A DNA stretch of 42,836 nt from Micromonosporaceae bacterium (lineage in GTDB: Bacteria > Actinomycetota > Actinomycetes > Mycobacteriales > Micromonosporaceae), in the NCBI GenBank assembly GCA_016880465.1, contig JAEHDK010000059.1, positions 1 to 42,836 on the forward strand. The letters are read 5' to 3'. Numbering within the stretch: the first letter of the stretch is position 1; each line of letters starts with the position of its first letter. The position numbers and the translations under genes are program-made. The notes beneath the pieces were generated by a model. The model saw only the letters and a program-made list of their open reading frames with translations. It did no database searches and was not told the DNA's origin. Positions 1-8,039 of the stretch are shown here, one piece after another.

Positions 1-478
1 GGCGACGAACCGCCACTGCGCCTCGAACCCCTCGTCCAGGCGGGCCAGCATCGCGTCGAACGTGTCGCCCAGCTCCTTGATCTCATCCCGCGGGCCGGGC
101 AGGTTCAACCGTCGACCCAGAGTGCTGGCACTGGCCGCCCGGGCCGCATCGGTCACTCGCCGCACCCTGGCCAGCAGCCGCCCGGACATCATCGCGCCCC
201 GCCGCTCCGGACAGCAGTGTCACGGCCGCCAGCCCGGCCGCGGCGTTCCACGCGAGCCCTTGCTCGGCGCGGCTTCGAAGCTGCTCGCGAGCCAGCTCGA
301 CGCCGCCCTCCCCGTCCTGTTTCAGCGCCGCCAGATCGGGCACCCGCGCGGAGATGTCGGCGAACAGCAGGTCCCGCATCGACCATTGCATGCCGGTCAC
401 CAGCAGGCTTCCGCCGACGAGGAACAGCGCAGCATACAGCAGCGTCAGCCGGGTCCGCACCCGCAACCCGCCGCTCAC
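1..478 (-). pseudogene. Sensor histidine kinase, frameshifted N-terminal part (runs off left edge)
   Basis: The reading begins at a GTG (476-478) whose bases overlap the TGA of the response regulator relic, the usual GTGA coupling of two-component operons. The first segment has a basic N-terminus and a membrane segment (LLYAALFLVGGSLLVTGMQW), an extracytoplasmic part (sensor loop), then a second hydrophobic stretch (AAAGLAAVTLLSG). After that the frame is lost. The neighbouring frame, starting near ATG ATG at 187-192, continues as a HAMP linker (RLLARVRRVTDAARA, then GPRDEIKELGDTFDAML) up to the window edge. A one-base indel at about 190-210 explains both halves. The kinase core lies outside the window. 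It could be a sequencing error, but its partner regulator is also damaged, so decay is more likely. Confidence 0.8.
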
Positions 479-588
479 CGGATCACGTACCCGACGCCGA
501 CCAGCGTCTCGATCAGCGGCGGATCGCCCAACCCCTCGGCCACCCGACGGGCCAAAGTCCGCTCGTCCTCGACAACCAGCACGCGCAC
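475..588 (-). pseudogene. OmpR-family response regulator with internal deletion
   Basis: A 37-codon ORF joins the first strand and helix of a receiver domain (VRVLVVEDERTLARRVAEGL, with the acidic pair of the Mg site) directly to the last residues of an OmpR/PhoB winged helix (LIETLVGVGYVIR, the C-terminal hairpin). About 180 residues expected between them, including the phosphoryl-acceptor Asp and the recognition helix, are missing, but the reading frame stays open. The GTG start at 586-588 has a GGAG motif six bases upstream. The stop overlaps the start of the histidine kinase. As it stands it cannot be a working regulator. The junction is near 525-530. Confidence 0.82.
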
Positions 589-861
589 AGCACGCTCCAA
601 GCGACCGCTGGACCCCCAGCCTGAGCCAACCCACCTAACAGCGAGGTAACAGACGCGCTGCAGTAGGTGCGGCCCCGATGGTCGGTACATGGGCGGTCAT
701 GTCCTCTACTCAACCTTCGCAGTCTTGTTGATCTAGGCGGCGGCTTCTGCCCAGGCCAGTTGGACGGCGAGGGTTTCGGGGGAGCCTCGGTTTCTTCGGG
801 GCTGGGCTGGTTGGGTCTACCGCCGCGACATCTGGCGGCGATAAGGGCGCATGATGTGCTC

Positions 862-1836
862 ATGTCGTTGTCCACGCCCTTTACCGACCTCGTGTCCATC
901 GAGCATCCGATTGCCCTTGCTCCGATGGGGGGCTCGGCCGGTGGTGCGCTGGCGGCAGCCGTGTCCGATGGCGGCGGCCTCGGTCTGGTGGGTGGCGGGC
1001 GTGGTGACCGGGGGTGGCTGGAGCGCGAACTAGCGATCGTGAGGGCGCGGACCGGAAAGCCATGGGGAGTCGGCTTTCTGACCTGGGCGATCGACATCGA
1101 CACGATGATGTGGGCGCTAGGTCAGCACCCGCATGCTGTCATGCTGTCCTTCGGCGACCCCGGTCCCTTCGCCGCACGGGTACGAGCCGCCGACGTCCCC
1201 CTGATCATTCAGGTCACCGACCTCGAAGAAGCGCAGCGTGCCGTGGACGTCGGAGCCGACCTGATCGTCGCGCAAGGCAGCGAAGCCGGCGGCCACGGCG
1301 GTCGACGAGCAACGCTGCCATTCGTCCCGATCGTCGTCGACCTCGCCGCGCCCACTCCGGTACTGGCCGCCGGCGGCATCGCCGATGGCCGCGGTCTCGC
1401 GGCCGTGCTCGCACTCGGCGCCGCCGGTGCCCTGATCGGCACCCGCTTCCAGGCCAGCCACGAAGCCATCGTGCCCGCCCAGGTCAGCAAGGCGATCATC
1501 AGCGGGCATGGGGCGGACACCGAGCGCACCCGTGTGCTGGACATCGCCCGCGGCTCCGGATGGCCGGCAAAGTACACCGCGCGCGTGCTGCGCAACGCTT
1601 ACGTCGACCGCTGGCGCGACCGGGAAGAGGAACTCGCCGACGACCACGAAGCACTCCGGGCCTACAACCGGGCCGTCGACGACATCGACACCGATGCGAT
1701 CTCGATATGGTGCAGCGACGCGATCGACCTCATCAACGAGGTCGACTCAGCCACCGATCTGGTGCGCCAGCTCGCCTCCGACGCCTCGGCCGCACTGGCC
1801 CGCGTCGCCGGCAGCGCACGCACCACCGGCTGCTAA
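862..1836 (+). CDS. Nitronate monooxygenase-like FMN protein (2-nitropropane dioxygenase family)
   Basis: A 324-residue TIM-barrel flavoprotein. It would oxidise alkyl nitronates such as propionate-3-nitronate to carbonyl product and nitrite using FMN and O2, in the cytoplasm. Seen: an N-terminal strand ending in LAPMGG (17-24), the family hallmark AQGSEAGGHGG (137-147), where the His is the usual catalytic base, and the FMN-phosphate loop region AAGGIADGRGL (169-180) followed by GAAGALIGTRF. The C-terminal helical part is typical in length. ATG at 862 was chosen because homology begins immediately after it (TPFTDLVSIEHPI); the upstream part of the open frame is not family-like. The ribosome binding site is poor. 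It stands alone, transcribed away from the broken two-component genes. Related enzymes include enoyl-ACP reductase FabK, so the substrate is not certain. Confidence 0.88.
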   Translation: MSLSTPFTDLVSIEHPIALAPMGGSAGGALAAAVSDGGGLGLVGGGRGDRGWLERELAIVRARTGKPWGVGFLTWAIDIDTMMWALGQHPHAVMLSFGDPGPFAARVRAADVPLIIQVTDLEEAQRAVDVGADLIVAQGSEAGGHGGRRATLPFVPIVVDLAAPTPVLAAGGIADGRGLAAVLALGAAGALIGTRFQASHEAIVPAQVSKAIISGHGADTERTRVLDIARGSGWPAKYTARVLRNAYVDRWRDREEELADDHEALRAYNRAVDDIDTDAISIWCSDAIDLINEVDSATDLVRQLASDASAALARVAGSARTTGC

Positions 1837-1980
1837 CGCGGCCCACGGCACACGGGGTCAGTTTCACGCGCCGTCGGAAGGCAAGAGCCTCGTCGACCAT
1901 CGGAGGACAGCACGTGCGGGCGGCCGGGCTGTACACCAGAATGAGGACCGCCAGGCGAGCGCCGTCGCGACTGAGTTCTC

Positions 1981-2080
1981 TTAGTAACCCGGACGTACGG
2001 CTCCTGGCGCCTGGCGCAGCCAGTTGATGCACGTCGGCGTCCAGAAGTCCACGAGGACGACGTGGCCCCTGCAGAGGTTC
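1981..2080 (-). pseudogene. Thioredoxin-like (TlpA/DipZ C-terminal type) fragment
   Basis: On the minus strand, immediately downstream of the epoxide hydrolase stop, about 30 codons read RGHVVLVDFWTPTCINWLRQ. This is close to the strand and active-site helix of thioredoxin-like domains found in DipZ/CcdA fusion proteins and TlpA-like redoxins, where the same W-T-x-x-C-I-N-W pattern occurs. Nothing recognisable of the domain precedes it, and the frame stops soon after (GAVRPGY). It is a relic of a larger gene, not a functional protein. The rest of 1837-2092 shows no recognisable coding. Confidence 0.6.
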
Positions 2081-2092
2081 AAACACGGGCAC

Positions 2093-3319
2093 CTAGCGAA
2101 GCGACCGGAAGCCGGCGCGAAGCTCCTCTGAAAATAGTTGCGGCTGTTCCCAGGCCGCAAAGTGCCCGCCCTTGTCGAGCTTGTTGTAGTGGATGAGATT
2201 GGGATACGCCTGCTCTGCCCAACTCCGCGGGGCCTGGTAGAGCTCATCCGGGAAGGCGCTCACGGCAACCGGGATGGAGACGCCTTTGGCGGCGAAGAAG
2301 GAGTACTTGTTCTCCGCATAGATACGAGCCGCGGAGATCGCTGTGTTCGTCAACCAGAAGAGCGTGATGTTGTCGAGCACATCGTCTCGCGTAAGGCCCC
2401 GGGGTTGTGCGGCAAACGACTGAGAGATCAGCTCCAGACTACGCGCGTCGTGGTCGAGCATGAAGGCTGCGAGACCGACGGGGGAGTCCGCTAACCCGGT
2501 TAGCGTCTGCGGGCGTGTTCCCATCATGAGGGCGTAGGCGATGTGCTTATAAAAGAAGTCCGCCTGCTCACAGGCGCGCTTTTCGTCGTCTGAGAGATTG
2601 GAAGGCAGTGAGCCGAGTGCGTTGTTCGCTCCGGTGATATCGCACTGGAGGAGCTTGTCAATGTCGGGTGGAATCGTACCAGGCATGTTGGTGTGGATGC
2701 CGACCAGCTCCGGAGGCGCCTGCAACCCCATCAGATCCGTGATAAGCGCTCCCCAGTCGCCGCCTTGCGCCACATATCGCGTATATCCAAGGCGTGTCAT
2801 CAGCTCTGACCAGGCACGTGCGATGCGGTCGGGGCCCCAGCCGGTGGTGGTCGGCTTGCCGGAAAAGCCAAAGCCGGGGATCGATGGAATCACCAGGTGG
2901 AAAGCGTCCGATGCGCTCGCCCCATGTGCCGTGGGGTTGGTAAGTGGGTCCACAATCTTCAGCTGCTCGATCACCGAGCCGGGCCATCCGTGCGTGACGA
3001 TGAGCGGCAACGCATCGTCATGTTTCGAACGAACGTGAATGAAGTGGATGTCCAGCCCGTCGATCTCGGTCACGAACTGCGGTAGGGCGTTCAGTCTCGC
3101 CTCGACCTTGCGCCAGTCGTACTCTGTCTCCCAATAGCGCGCGAGTGCCTGGATCGTCGCCAATTGCACCCCCTGCGACTGATCTGCAACGATCTCCCTT
3201 TCGGGCCAGCGCGTGGCCGGGATGCGCGCACGCAGTGCTTTGAGTTCCGCCTCGGGGATCTCTATCGTGAACGGCCGGATCCCCGCAACGCCCGCTGGCG
3301 CTTCGGTCTTGACAGCCAT
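2093..3319 (-). CDS. Epoxide hydrolase, alpha/beta hydrolase with N-terminal EHN domain
   Basis: A 408-residue soluble epoxide hydrolase that would open epoxides to vicinal diols by the two-step ester mechanism. Residues 14-120 form the EHN (epoxide hydrolase N-terminal) domain (PFTIEIPEAEL, RWPERE, YDWRKVEARLN). The alpha/beta core shows the oxyanion HGWPGS (110-115), the nucleophile elbow GGDWG with Asp188, and the general-base region GGHFAAWEQP with His386. Length is normal for the EHN subfamily. ATG 3317-3319 has a good purine-rich site (GGAAAGGGGG) just upstream. Base composition is somewhat AT-richer than its neighbours, which may indicate transfer. It sits alone between relics. Physiological substrate cannot be told from sequence; detoxification or secondary metabolism are both possible. 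Confidence 0.92.
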   Translation of the reverse strand: MAVKTEAPAGVAGIRPFTIEIPEAELKALRARIPATRWPEREIVADQSQGVQLATIQALARYWETEYDWRKVEARLNALPQFVTEIDGLDIHFIHVRSKHDDALPLIVTHGWPGSVIEQLKIVDPLTNPTAHGASASDAFHLVIPSIPGFGFSGKPTTTGWGPDRIARAWSELMTRLGYTRYVAQGGDWGALITDLMGLQAPPELVGIHTNMPGTIPPDIDKLLQCDITGANNALGSLPSNLSDDEKRACEQADFFYKHIAYALMMGTRPQTLTGLADSPVGLAAFMLDHDARSLELISQSFAAQPRGLTRDDVLDNITLFWLTNTAISAARIYAENKYSFFAAKGVSIPVAVSAFPDELYQAPRSWAEQAYPNLIHYNKLDKGGHFAAWEQPQLFSEELRAGFRSLR

Positions 3320-3640
3320 GTGGGCCCCCTTTCCGTTTTGAGCTCATTGGAGGTCGAGCCGGACTTTCTGCCCTCATACCGCGACAAACGGCATGCCCCG
3401 GCTCCTGCCTCGCGAGGGGCATCCTGGGTGAAGGCGCTGCCCGGACTTTGTGCCAGGTCGACAGCGGCACGCCGCCCCTCTTGCCTAGCCTAGAACGCTT
3501 TTCCCCGTGATCGCGGACCATACGCGCAATCCCGCACGGCCTTCCGGGACTGGCCCGGGCCCGCGCGGGTCAGGGACCGAGCACCACCGAGCTACTCCCA
3601 TCAGCGGTCTCATACGGCCACGTTCAGGGCCTTCGGTATA
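3320..3640. other. Gene-free stretch upstream of the epoxide hydrolase
   Basis: No protein homology was recognised on either strand. It should contain the promoter of the epoxide hydrolase on the minus strand, but no convincing -10/-35 pair was seen. The stretch ends where the ABC ATPase relic begins. Confidence 0.4.
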
Positions 3641-3669
3641 TACCTCCCAAGGCGGCACATGTCGGCTGG

Positions 3670-4100
3670 GACTCCGCCGGGCTGGACCTGATCGCCTGCA
3701 GTCCCGGGCGCTGCTGCGCGAGCTCGGTACCGACACCTGCGTGCTGGTCTCGACCCACCTGGTCGAGGACGTGGCGGCCGCCTGCACCGACGTGGTCCTC
3801 ATCGACGCCGGGCGGCTGGTCGTCCAGGGCGTGCCGGGCGACCTGGCCGCCGCGGCCGGCGACGACACCGGCGCCGGGGACAGCGCGGCCGAGCGCGGCT
3901 ACTCGGCGATCCTGCGCCGCCACCGCGAGACGGAGGCACCGGATCCTGCGCATCGAGCTGCGCCGGTGGCCATCGGGCCGGCGCCTGGCCGGCCGGCCGC
4001 GCGCGCCGCTCCCGAGTCGGCGAGCTGATGGCCACCATGCCCGGTCCTGGGCGGGGACCCGCGTGCCCACCCGGGCGCACCTGCTTTCGGGCCGCGATGA
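3670..4100 (+). pseudogene. ABC transporter ATPase C-terminal relic, with traces of the following permease
   Basis: From about 3690 the plus strand reads the end of an ABC ATPase: AGLD (the tail of the Walker B/D-loop), a one-base shift, then SRALLRELGTDTCVLVSTH with the H-loop His, VEDVAAACTDVVLIDAGRLV and the C-terminal helix. All N-terminal parts (Walker A, signature) are absent. After RGYSAILRRHRE the match continues only in another frame (LRIELRRWPSGRRLAG), which resembles the first residues of a permease usually encoded next. The gene is therefore truncated and twice frameshifted. It is not the partner of the intact exporter on the opposite strand. Confidence 0.7.
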
Positions 4101-4162
4101 TTCATCGACCCGAACCTCTTCCTACCTCGCCTCGTTCCGCGCTCGCCCGGCTCACCCATGGT

Positions 4163-4906
4163 TCAGGTACGGCGGCGTAGCGCGGGTACGGCGAGTGCCG
4201 ACGCGACGAGCAGGACTCCGGTCATGATCAGCGTCTCGGTCCAGTTGACGCCCCGGCCCAGCCAAGGGTCCTGGAGCGCGATGATGACGTGCTTGAGTGG
4301 CGTGGCGGTGGCGACCGCGCGCAGCGTTGCGCTGAGCACCTCGGGCGGTGGCCCTGCGCCGGACACCATCATCATGAGGAACCACAGCAGCATGCCGATA
4401 CCCTGCGCCGCCCGGGTGGTGGGCAGCGCGACCCCGAGCAGGAACCCAGTCGCTGCGAACGTCAGGATGCCAAGCATCAGGCTGAACGCCACGCCGAGCC
4501 AGCTGACCGGCCACGCCACGGCGTAGCTCACCCGAGCCAGCGCGACCAGAATGACCGAGCCGGCGACCACGCCAGCGAACAGGACGAACAGCTGCGAGGC
4601 GAGCAGCGCCGGTACCGACACGTGGGCAGCCTGGAACCGTCTCAGCACACCGCGTTCGCGGTACGCGGCCAGGTGCACCGGCAGCCCGATCAGCCCGAGG
4701 GACGCGGCGACCAGCCCGATGTACGCGGGCACGTAGTAGTTCACCGGGCCGGCGCCGCCGTACACCGCGGGGTTGGGCGTGTTGCCGAACACCTGCGCCA
4801 GGACGTAGAGCACGAGTGGCGGCAGCGCGAGGGTGAACACCACGGTCACCGGCTCGCGCAGGAACAGCTTGAGTTCGATCCAGGACAGCGCGCGTACGGC
4901 ACGCAT
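4163..4906 (-). CDS. ABC-2 type transporter permease
   Basis: A 247-residue integral membrane protein of the ABC-2 permease family (as in DrrB-type drug exporters). A cytoplasmic amphipathic start (WIELKLFLREP) precedes about six hydrophobic segments, including VFTLALPPLVLYVLAQVF near the N-terminus and LIMTGVLLVASALAVPALR at the C-terminus. The conserved mid-protein pattern PVHLAAYRERGVLRRFQAAHVS is the cytoplasmic coupling region of this family. A GTG lies one codon earlier (4907-4909); ATG 4904-4906 is preferred, with GGAGG seven bases upstream. It follows the ATPase gene by only a few bases, so the two are one operon and one transporter. The exported compound is unknown. Confidence 0.9.
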   Translation of the reverse strand: MRAVRALSWIELKLFLREPVTVVFTLALPPLVLYVLAQVFGNTPNPAVYGGAGPVNYYVPAYIGLVAASLGLIGLPVHLAAYRERGVLRRFQAAHVSVPALLASQLFVLFAGVVAGSVILVALARVSYAVAWPVSWLGVAFSLMLGILTFAATGFLLGVALPTTRAAQGIGMLLWFLMMMVSGAGPPPEVLSATLRAVATATPLKHVIIALQDPWLGRGVNWTETLIMTGVLLVASALAVPALRRRT

Positions 4907-4910
4907 CACC

Positions 4911-5822
4911 TCACCTCACCTCCGTCGCCGCGCCCACAATGGCCACGTAGGCGTCCTCGAGACTGGCCGGGTGTACGTGCAGCTCCACGTCGCCGTGGCC
5001 GTCGATGGTCAGCTGGTGTCCGAGCGCGGTGACGAGTGCGCCGTGGCCGCGTACCTCGCACACCTCACCGTGCCGGTCCACGCTGGTGGCGCCGGGCAGG
5101 ACGGCGAGCTTCGCGCGGTCCAGGTCTAGCGGCGCGGTGAACCGTACCCGCAGCCCGCCGCCGTACTGGCCGACCAGACCGGCGGGCGTGCCCACCGCGC
5201 GGACCCGGCCGTTGACAATGACCGCCACCCGGTCGCAGAGCCGCTCGGCCTCGTCCATGAAGTGGGTGACCAGCACCACCGTTGTACCCTCGCGCCGGAT
5301 CTCCTCGACCAGTCGCCACACCTCGCGCCGGGCACCCGGGTCCAGCCCGGTCGTCATCTCGTCCAGGAACACCAGACGGGGCCGGCCGAGCAGCGCCAGC
5401 GCGACGAACAACCGCTGCCGCTGCCCGCCGGACAGGCTGCCGAACTTGGCGCGGCGCTTGCCGGTCAGGCCCCACTTGACCAGTACCCGAGCCTCGTCCA
5501 CCGGGCCGCCTGCGACGGCGGCGAACAGATGCACCGCCTCGCCGACGGTGATCCGGTCCGGTAGCGCGGAGTCCTGCAACTGGGTCCCGACCAGCCGGCC
5601 GACCCGGTCGGGATCGGACTGCGGATCGGCGCCGAAGACCCGGATCCGTCCGGCATCAGCGGCTCGCAGCCCGTACGCGCACTCCACCGTCGTGGTCTTG
5701 CCGGAGCCGTTGGGGCCCAGGATGCCGAAGATCTCACCTTCGGGTACCACCAGATCGACGCCGTTCACCGCGGTGGTCGCGCCGTACCGCTTGTACAGCC
5801 CTTCGACGCGCAGCGCGTCCAT
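4911..5822 (-). CDS. ABC transporter ATP-binding protein (DrrA-like exporter subunit)
   Basis: A 303-residue ATPase that powers the adjacent permease. In order: Walker A GPNGSGKT (36-43), Q-loop region TQLQDSALP (80-88), signature LSGGQ (130-134), Walker B RLVFLDE (149-155), the D-loop, and the H-loop VTHFMDE. Walker B continues EMTTGLDP where the family usually has EPTTGLDP, a minor substitution. The C-terminal domain (about 220-303) is the extension typical of drug and natural-product exporters. ATG at 5820-5822 is chosen because homology starts there (DALRVEGLYKRYG); the open frame extends eight codons further. The gene order (membrane protein, ATPase, permease) on the minus strand suggests one transcript. 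Confidence 0.93.
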   Translation of the reverse strand: MDALRVEGLYKRYGATTAVNGVDLVVPEGEIFGILGPNGSGKTTTVECAYGLRAADAGRIRVFGADPQSDPDRVGRLVGTQLQDSALPDRITVGEAVHLFAAVAGGPVDEARVLVKWGLTGKRRAKFGSLSGGQRQRLFVALALLGRPRLVFLDEMTTGLDPGARREVWRLVEEIRREGTTVVLVTHFMDEAERLCDRVAVIVNGRVRAVGTPAGLVGQYGGGLRVRFTAPLDLDRAKLAVLPGATSVDRHGEVCEVRGHGALVTALGHQLTIDGHGDVELHVHPASLEDAYVAIVGAATEVR

Positions 5823-5915
5823 GATGTCAGCCCGCCCACTCGCCAAGGTGGTACGGCCAGAACACGTCAGCCAGGGTCGGCGTGCCGACCTCCTCTTTCG
5901 GCCCGGACCGTGAAC

Positions 5916-6383
5916 TCAACGCCCTGCCCCGCGTTCGGCCCGCGCTGCGCGGTCGAGGAGCCGACGTACCAGCGTCACGAACTGGACGACCACCCCCACC
6001 GCGGCGCCGGCCATACCGACGACCAACACGACCCGGACGAGCAGGACCCAATCGAACGAGGAGTCGTCGAAGTCGAACGGGAACACCTGCGTGACCCGTA
6101 CGAGTACGGCCAGACCGATGCCCGTCGTCACCAGGTCACCGAGCGCCTTCACCGGCGGAAGGTCGGAGACGAGGAAGATCATGTTGATGATGAGGCTTGC
6201 CGCCAGCGAGAGGTTGACCAGGCCCAGCACCCGGTGGGTGTCTTCGGTGAGGAACGGCGCAGCCTGCCAGCCTGGCCAGACGTTGATGGCACACATCAGC
6301 GCCGCGTTGATCGCGGCGGCGATGACGTAGCCGACGCGTCGAGCGGCGACGAGTGGGCGGCGCGCCGGCGCGATGACTGTCAT
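5916..6383 (-). CDS. Four-helix integral membrane protein, unknown function
   Basis: A 155-residue protein with about four hydrophobic helices: RVGYVIAAAINAALMCAIN, the segment around GLVNLSLAASLIINMIFLV, LGDLVTTGIGLAVLVRVTQV, and WVLLVRVVLVVGMAGAAVGV. The last ends in a basic tail. No enzymatic motif is seen, and I do not recognise a named family. Two adjacent ATGs occur; 6381-6383 is preferred because GGAGG lies five bases upstream of it. It is 93 bases upstream of the ABC ATPase and in the same direction, so it may be an accessory membrane component of that exporter or simply a co-transcribed gene. Confidence 0.75.
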   Translation of the reverse strand: MTVIAPARRPLVAARRVGYVIAAAINAALMCAINVWPGWQAAPFLTEDTHRVLGLVNLSLAASLIINMIFLVSDLPPVKALGDLVTTGIGLAVLVRVTQVFPFDFDDSSFDWVLLVRVVLVVGMAGAAVGVVVQFVTLVRRLLDRAARAERGAGR

Positions 6384-6544
6384 CATGGCCTCCATTGCAG
6401 GCATCCGACACGAGATGGTGCTCCTGTCTCGACCGTCCCAGACCTGCGCCGAGCGCCACAGGGACGAACGACCCGCCGCCACGCGCCGATCGGCAGTTCG
6501 GCCGTGATTCCGCTCCTTGCCAATGTTTCCTACAACCCGCCAGC

Positions 6545-6690
6545 TTGATCCGAGCCCGTACCCTGTCCATCAACGCGAGGTGGCCGATCGTGTCGAGACA
6601 GGCCTGGATATCTAGCACCCACTACTGGCCTCGGGTTGTCATGTGCTGGATCTCGGCGACCGCGTCCTGGTAGGGCCGACTGCGTCGATT
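6545..6690 (-). pseudogene. Group II intron reverse transcriptase/maturase fragment
   Basis: On the minus strand the codons read QDAVAEIQHMTTRG, an in-frame TAG, then WVLDIQACLDTIGHLALM and DRVRARIK. This matches the part of group II intron reverse transcriptases in which the palm strand carrying the first catalytic Asp (normally a D-I-x-A-C-F-D type motif) is followed by the D-H-x-x-L-M helix. The motif is degraded (the usual aromatic residue after AC is Leu) and there is an internal stop. About 48 codons survive; no intron RNA domain was recognised nearby. It is a dead mobile-element fragment. Confidence 0.7.
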
Positions 6691-7006
6691 AGGAGCTGCC
6701 CGCGTCGATCGACATCGTCAAGAACGCGATGCTGTAGATGCTGGGTATGGACCTGGCGGCCCTGTCGCTGCGTACCTGATCCGACCGGGGCGTTGCGCCG
6801 GAGCACTCGCGCCGGTGACTCTCGGCCGCAACGGCCGGAGGCGAGATCGTGGTGACGACGCCGCTGCGCCCGGCCCGGGTCGTCGGGCGTACGGTACCGC
6901 CGCTCGATCGGGCCGGGGCGACCGCTGCGGCCGGCATGACGTCTGGTTCGGCATCGCGGACCGCCGAGGGGTCGACACCCTTAGGTGGTTGCACGGCGGT
7001 CTGCGG
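6691..7006. other. Gene-free stretch, nothing identified
   Basis: Between the reverse transcriptase relic and the sigma-like gene. Open frames here have no recognisable homology and overlap each other in all frames, as expected for GC-rich noncoding sequence. Confidence 0.35.
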
Positions 7007-7468
7007 TCAGGTGGTGAGGTCCAGGTTGAGGTGGTCGACGCGGGTGAAGGTCGCGGGGCCGATTCGGATCGTGGCGTGGCCAGCGCCCAGCAGCGCGGCG
7101 AGTTCGCGGTGCGTGTGGCTGTCGTAGTCGCCAAGGACTGGGCATGGCGTGGTGGAGGTGCGGAGCCGGTCGTCGACCCGACGGGCGGCAATCGCCGCGA
7201 TCCAGGCACGCGTGTCGATCCCGGAGTGGTCGACGTGGTGGCCGGCCAGGTGCCACACCTCGACGAACGTCGACCGCGTCACGGCTCTGGCGTCGGCTGG
7301 CTGGGGCAGTGCGCGGACGGCCTCGCGCCAGACCGGCATGGCCAGAAAGGCGTACAGACATCGGAAGGCCGCTCTGTCGCCGGTCGCGATCCGAGCGACG
7401 AGTTCGTGCAGACGATCGCCACCGTTGGCCGTGGTGGCGGTACGCGCAGGCGCCAATGCCTCGATCAT
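7007..7468 (-). CDS. Sigma-70 region 2-like protein lacking region 4
   Basis: A 153-residue protein. Residues 20-100 resemble region 2 of ECF sigma factors: LHELVARIATGDRAAFRCLY, then a middle helix pair with VTRSTFVEVWHLAGHHVD in the place of the core-binding/-10 recognition helix, and ARAWIAAIAARRVDDRLR-like end (TRAWIAAIAARRVDDRLR here). The expected region 4 helix-turn-helix is absent; the remaining 50 residues instead contain HTHRELAALLGAGHATIRIG, a short helix-turn-helix-like pattern that might be a reduced region 4. ATG 7466-7468 has GGAG six bases upstream. It could be a regulator derived from a sigma factor or an eroded one. Region 2 assignment is moderately sure, function is not. 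Confidence 0.6.
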   Translation of the reverse strand: MIEALAPARTATTANGGDRLHELVARIATGDRAAFRCLYAFLAMPVWREAVRALPQPADARAVTRSTFVEVWHLAGHHVDHSGIDTRAWIAAIAARRVDDRLRTSTTPCPVLGDYDSHTHRELAALLGAGHATIRIGPATFTRVDHLNLDLTT

Positions 7469-8039
7469 GTGCCGCTCCGGTGCGTCTCAGTGGCCGGTGG
7501 ACGCGCCGCCGGGGACCGGAGCGGCAATCTTCGACAGACTACCATTCCGCGACGGTGCCGGCGGCTGCCCGGGCGGCGATCAGCGAACGGTTCGCAAGTG
7601 TCGATTCCGCCGCCCTGGCCATCGCCAGCACCGAACACGGCGACCAGCTCGACCTCCTCGTCGTCCCACCCCGCACTACCGAGAGCCGCAGCGCCCAGCG
7701 CGATGGCGTGGGCGGTCGATCCGACCGACCCGATGCGGCGCACGGGGCACTCTTGCCGCCATCCCCGCGGCGCCCCCCGCGCGGCGTCACCGGGCCAGGC
7801 GGTTGACGACGCCCGACGGGTGGTCTGCTCGGCTGTGCGGGATTCGGGTTGCTGCTTGGCGGCTGTCCGCAGCACCTGGGCCGCACGGCCCGACGTCCCC
7901 CGGGTGCGGACCTCGGAACGGGTTGCCTACTGGTCGGTCTCCTGACCGCGTCGCCCCAACGCGCGTTGCCTGACCACGGGGCCCCTCAAGGGCAGTGCGC
8001 GGCGACGAGGCGATCGCTGTCTGCTTCGATTGGTGGTCG
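7469..8039. other. Gene-poor stretch with possible degenerate coding
   Basis: The only suggestive segment is on the plus strand at about 7545-7680, reading AAARAAISERFASVDSAALA and ending LDLLVVPP, which has protein-like composition but no start, no continuation and no family I can name. The remainder shows only overlapping GC-rich frames. It may hold the promoter of the sigma-like gene at its left end and the transcript end of the GAF-ANTAR gene at its right end. Confidence 0.35.
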
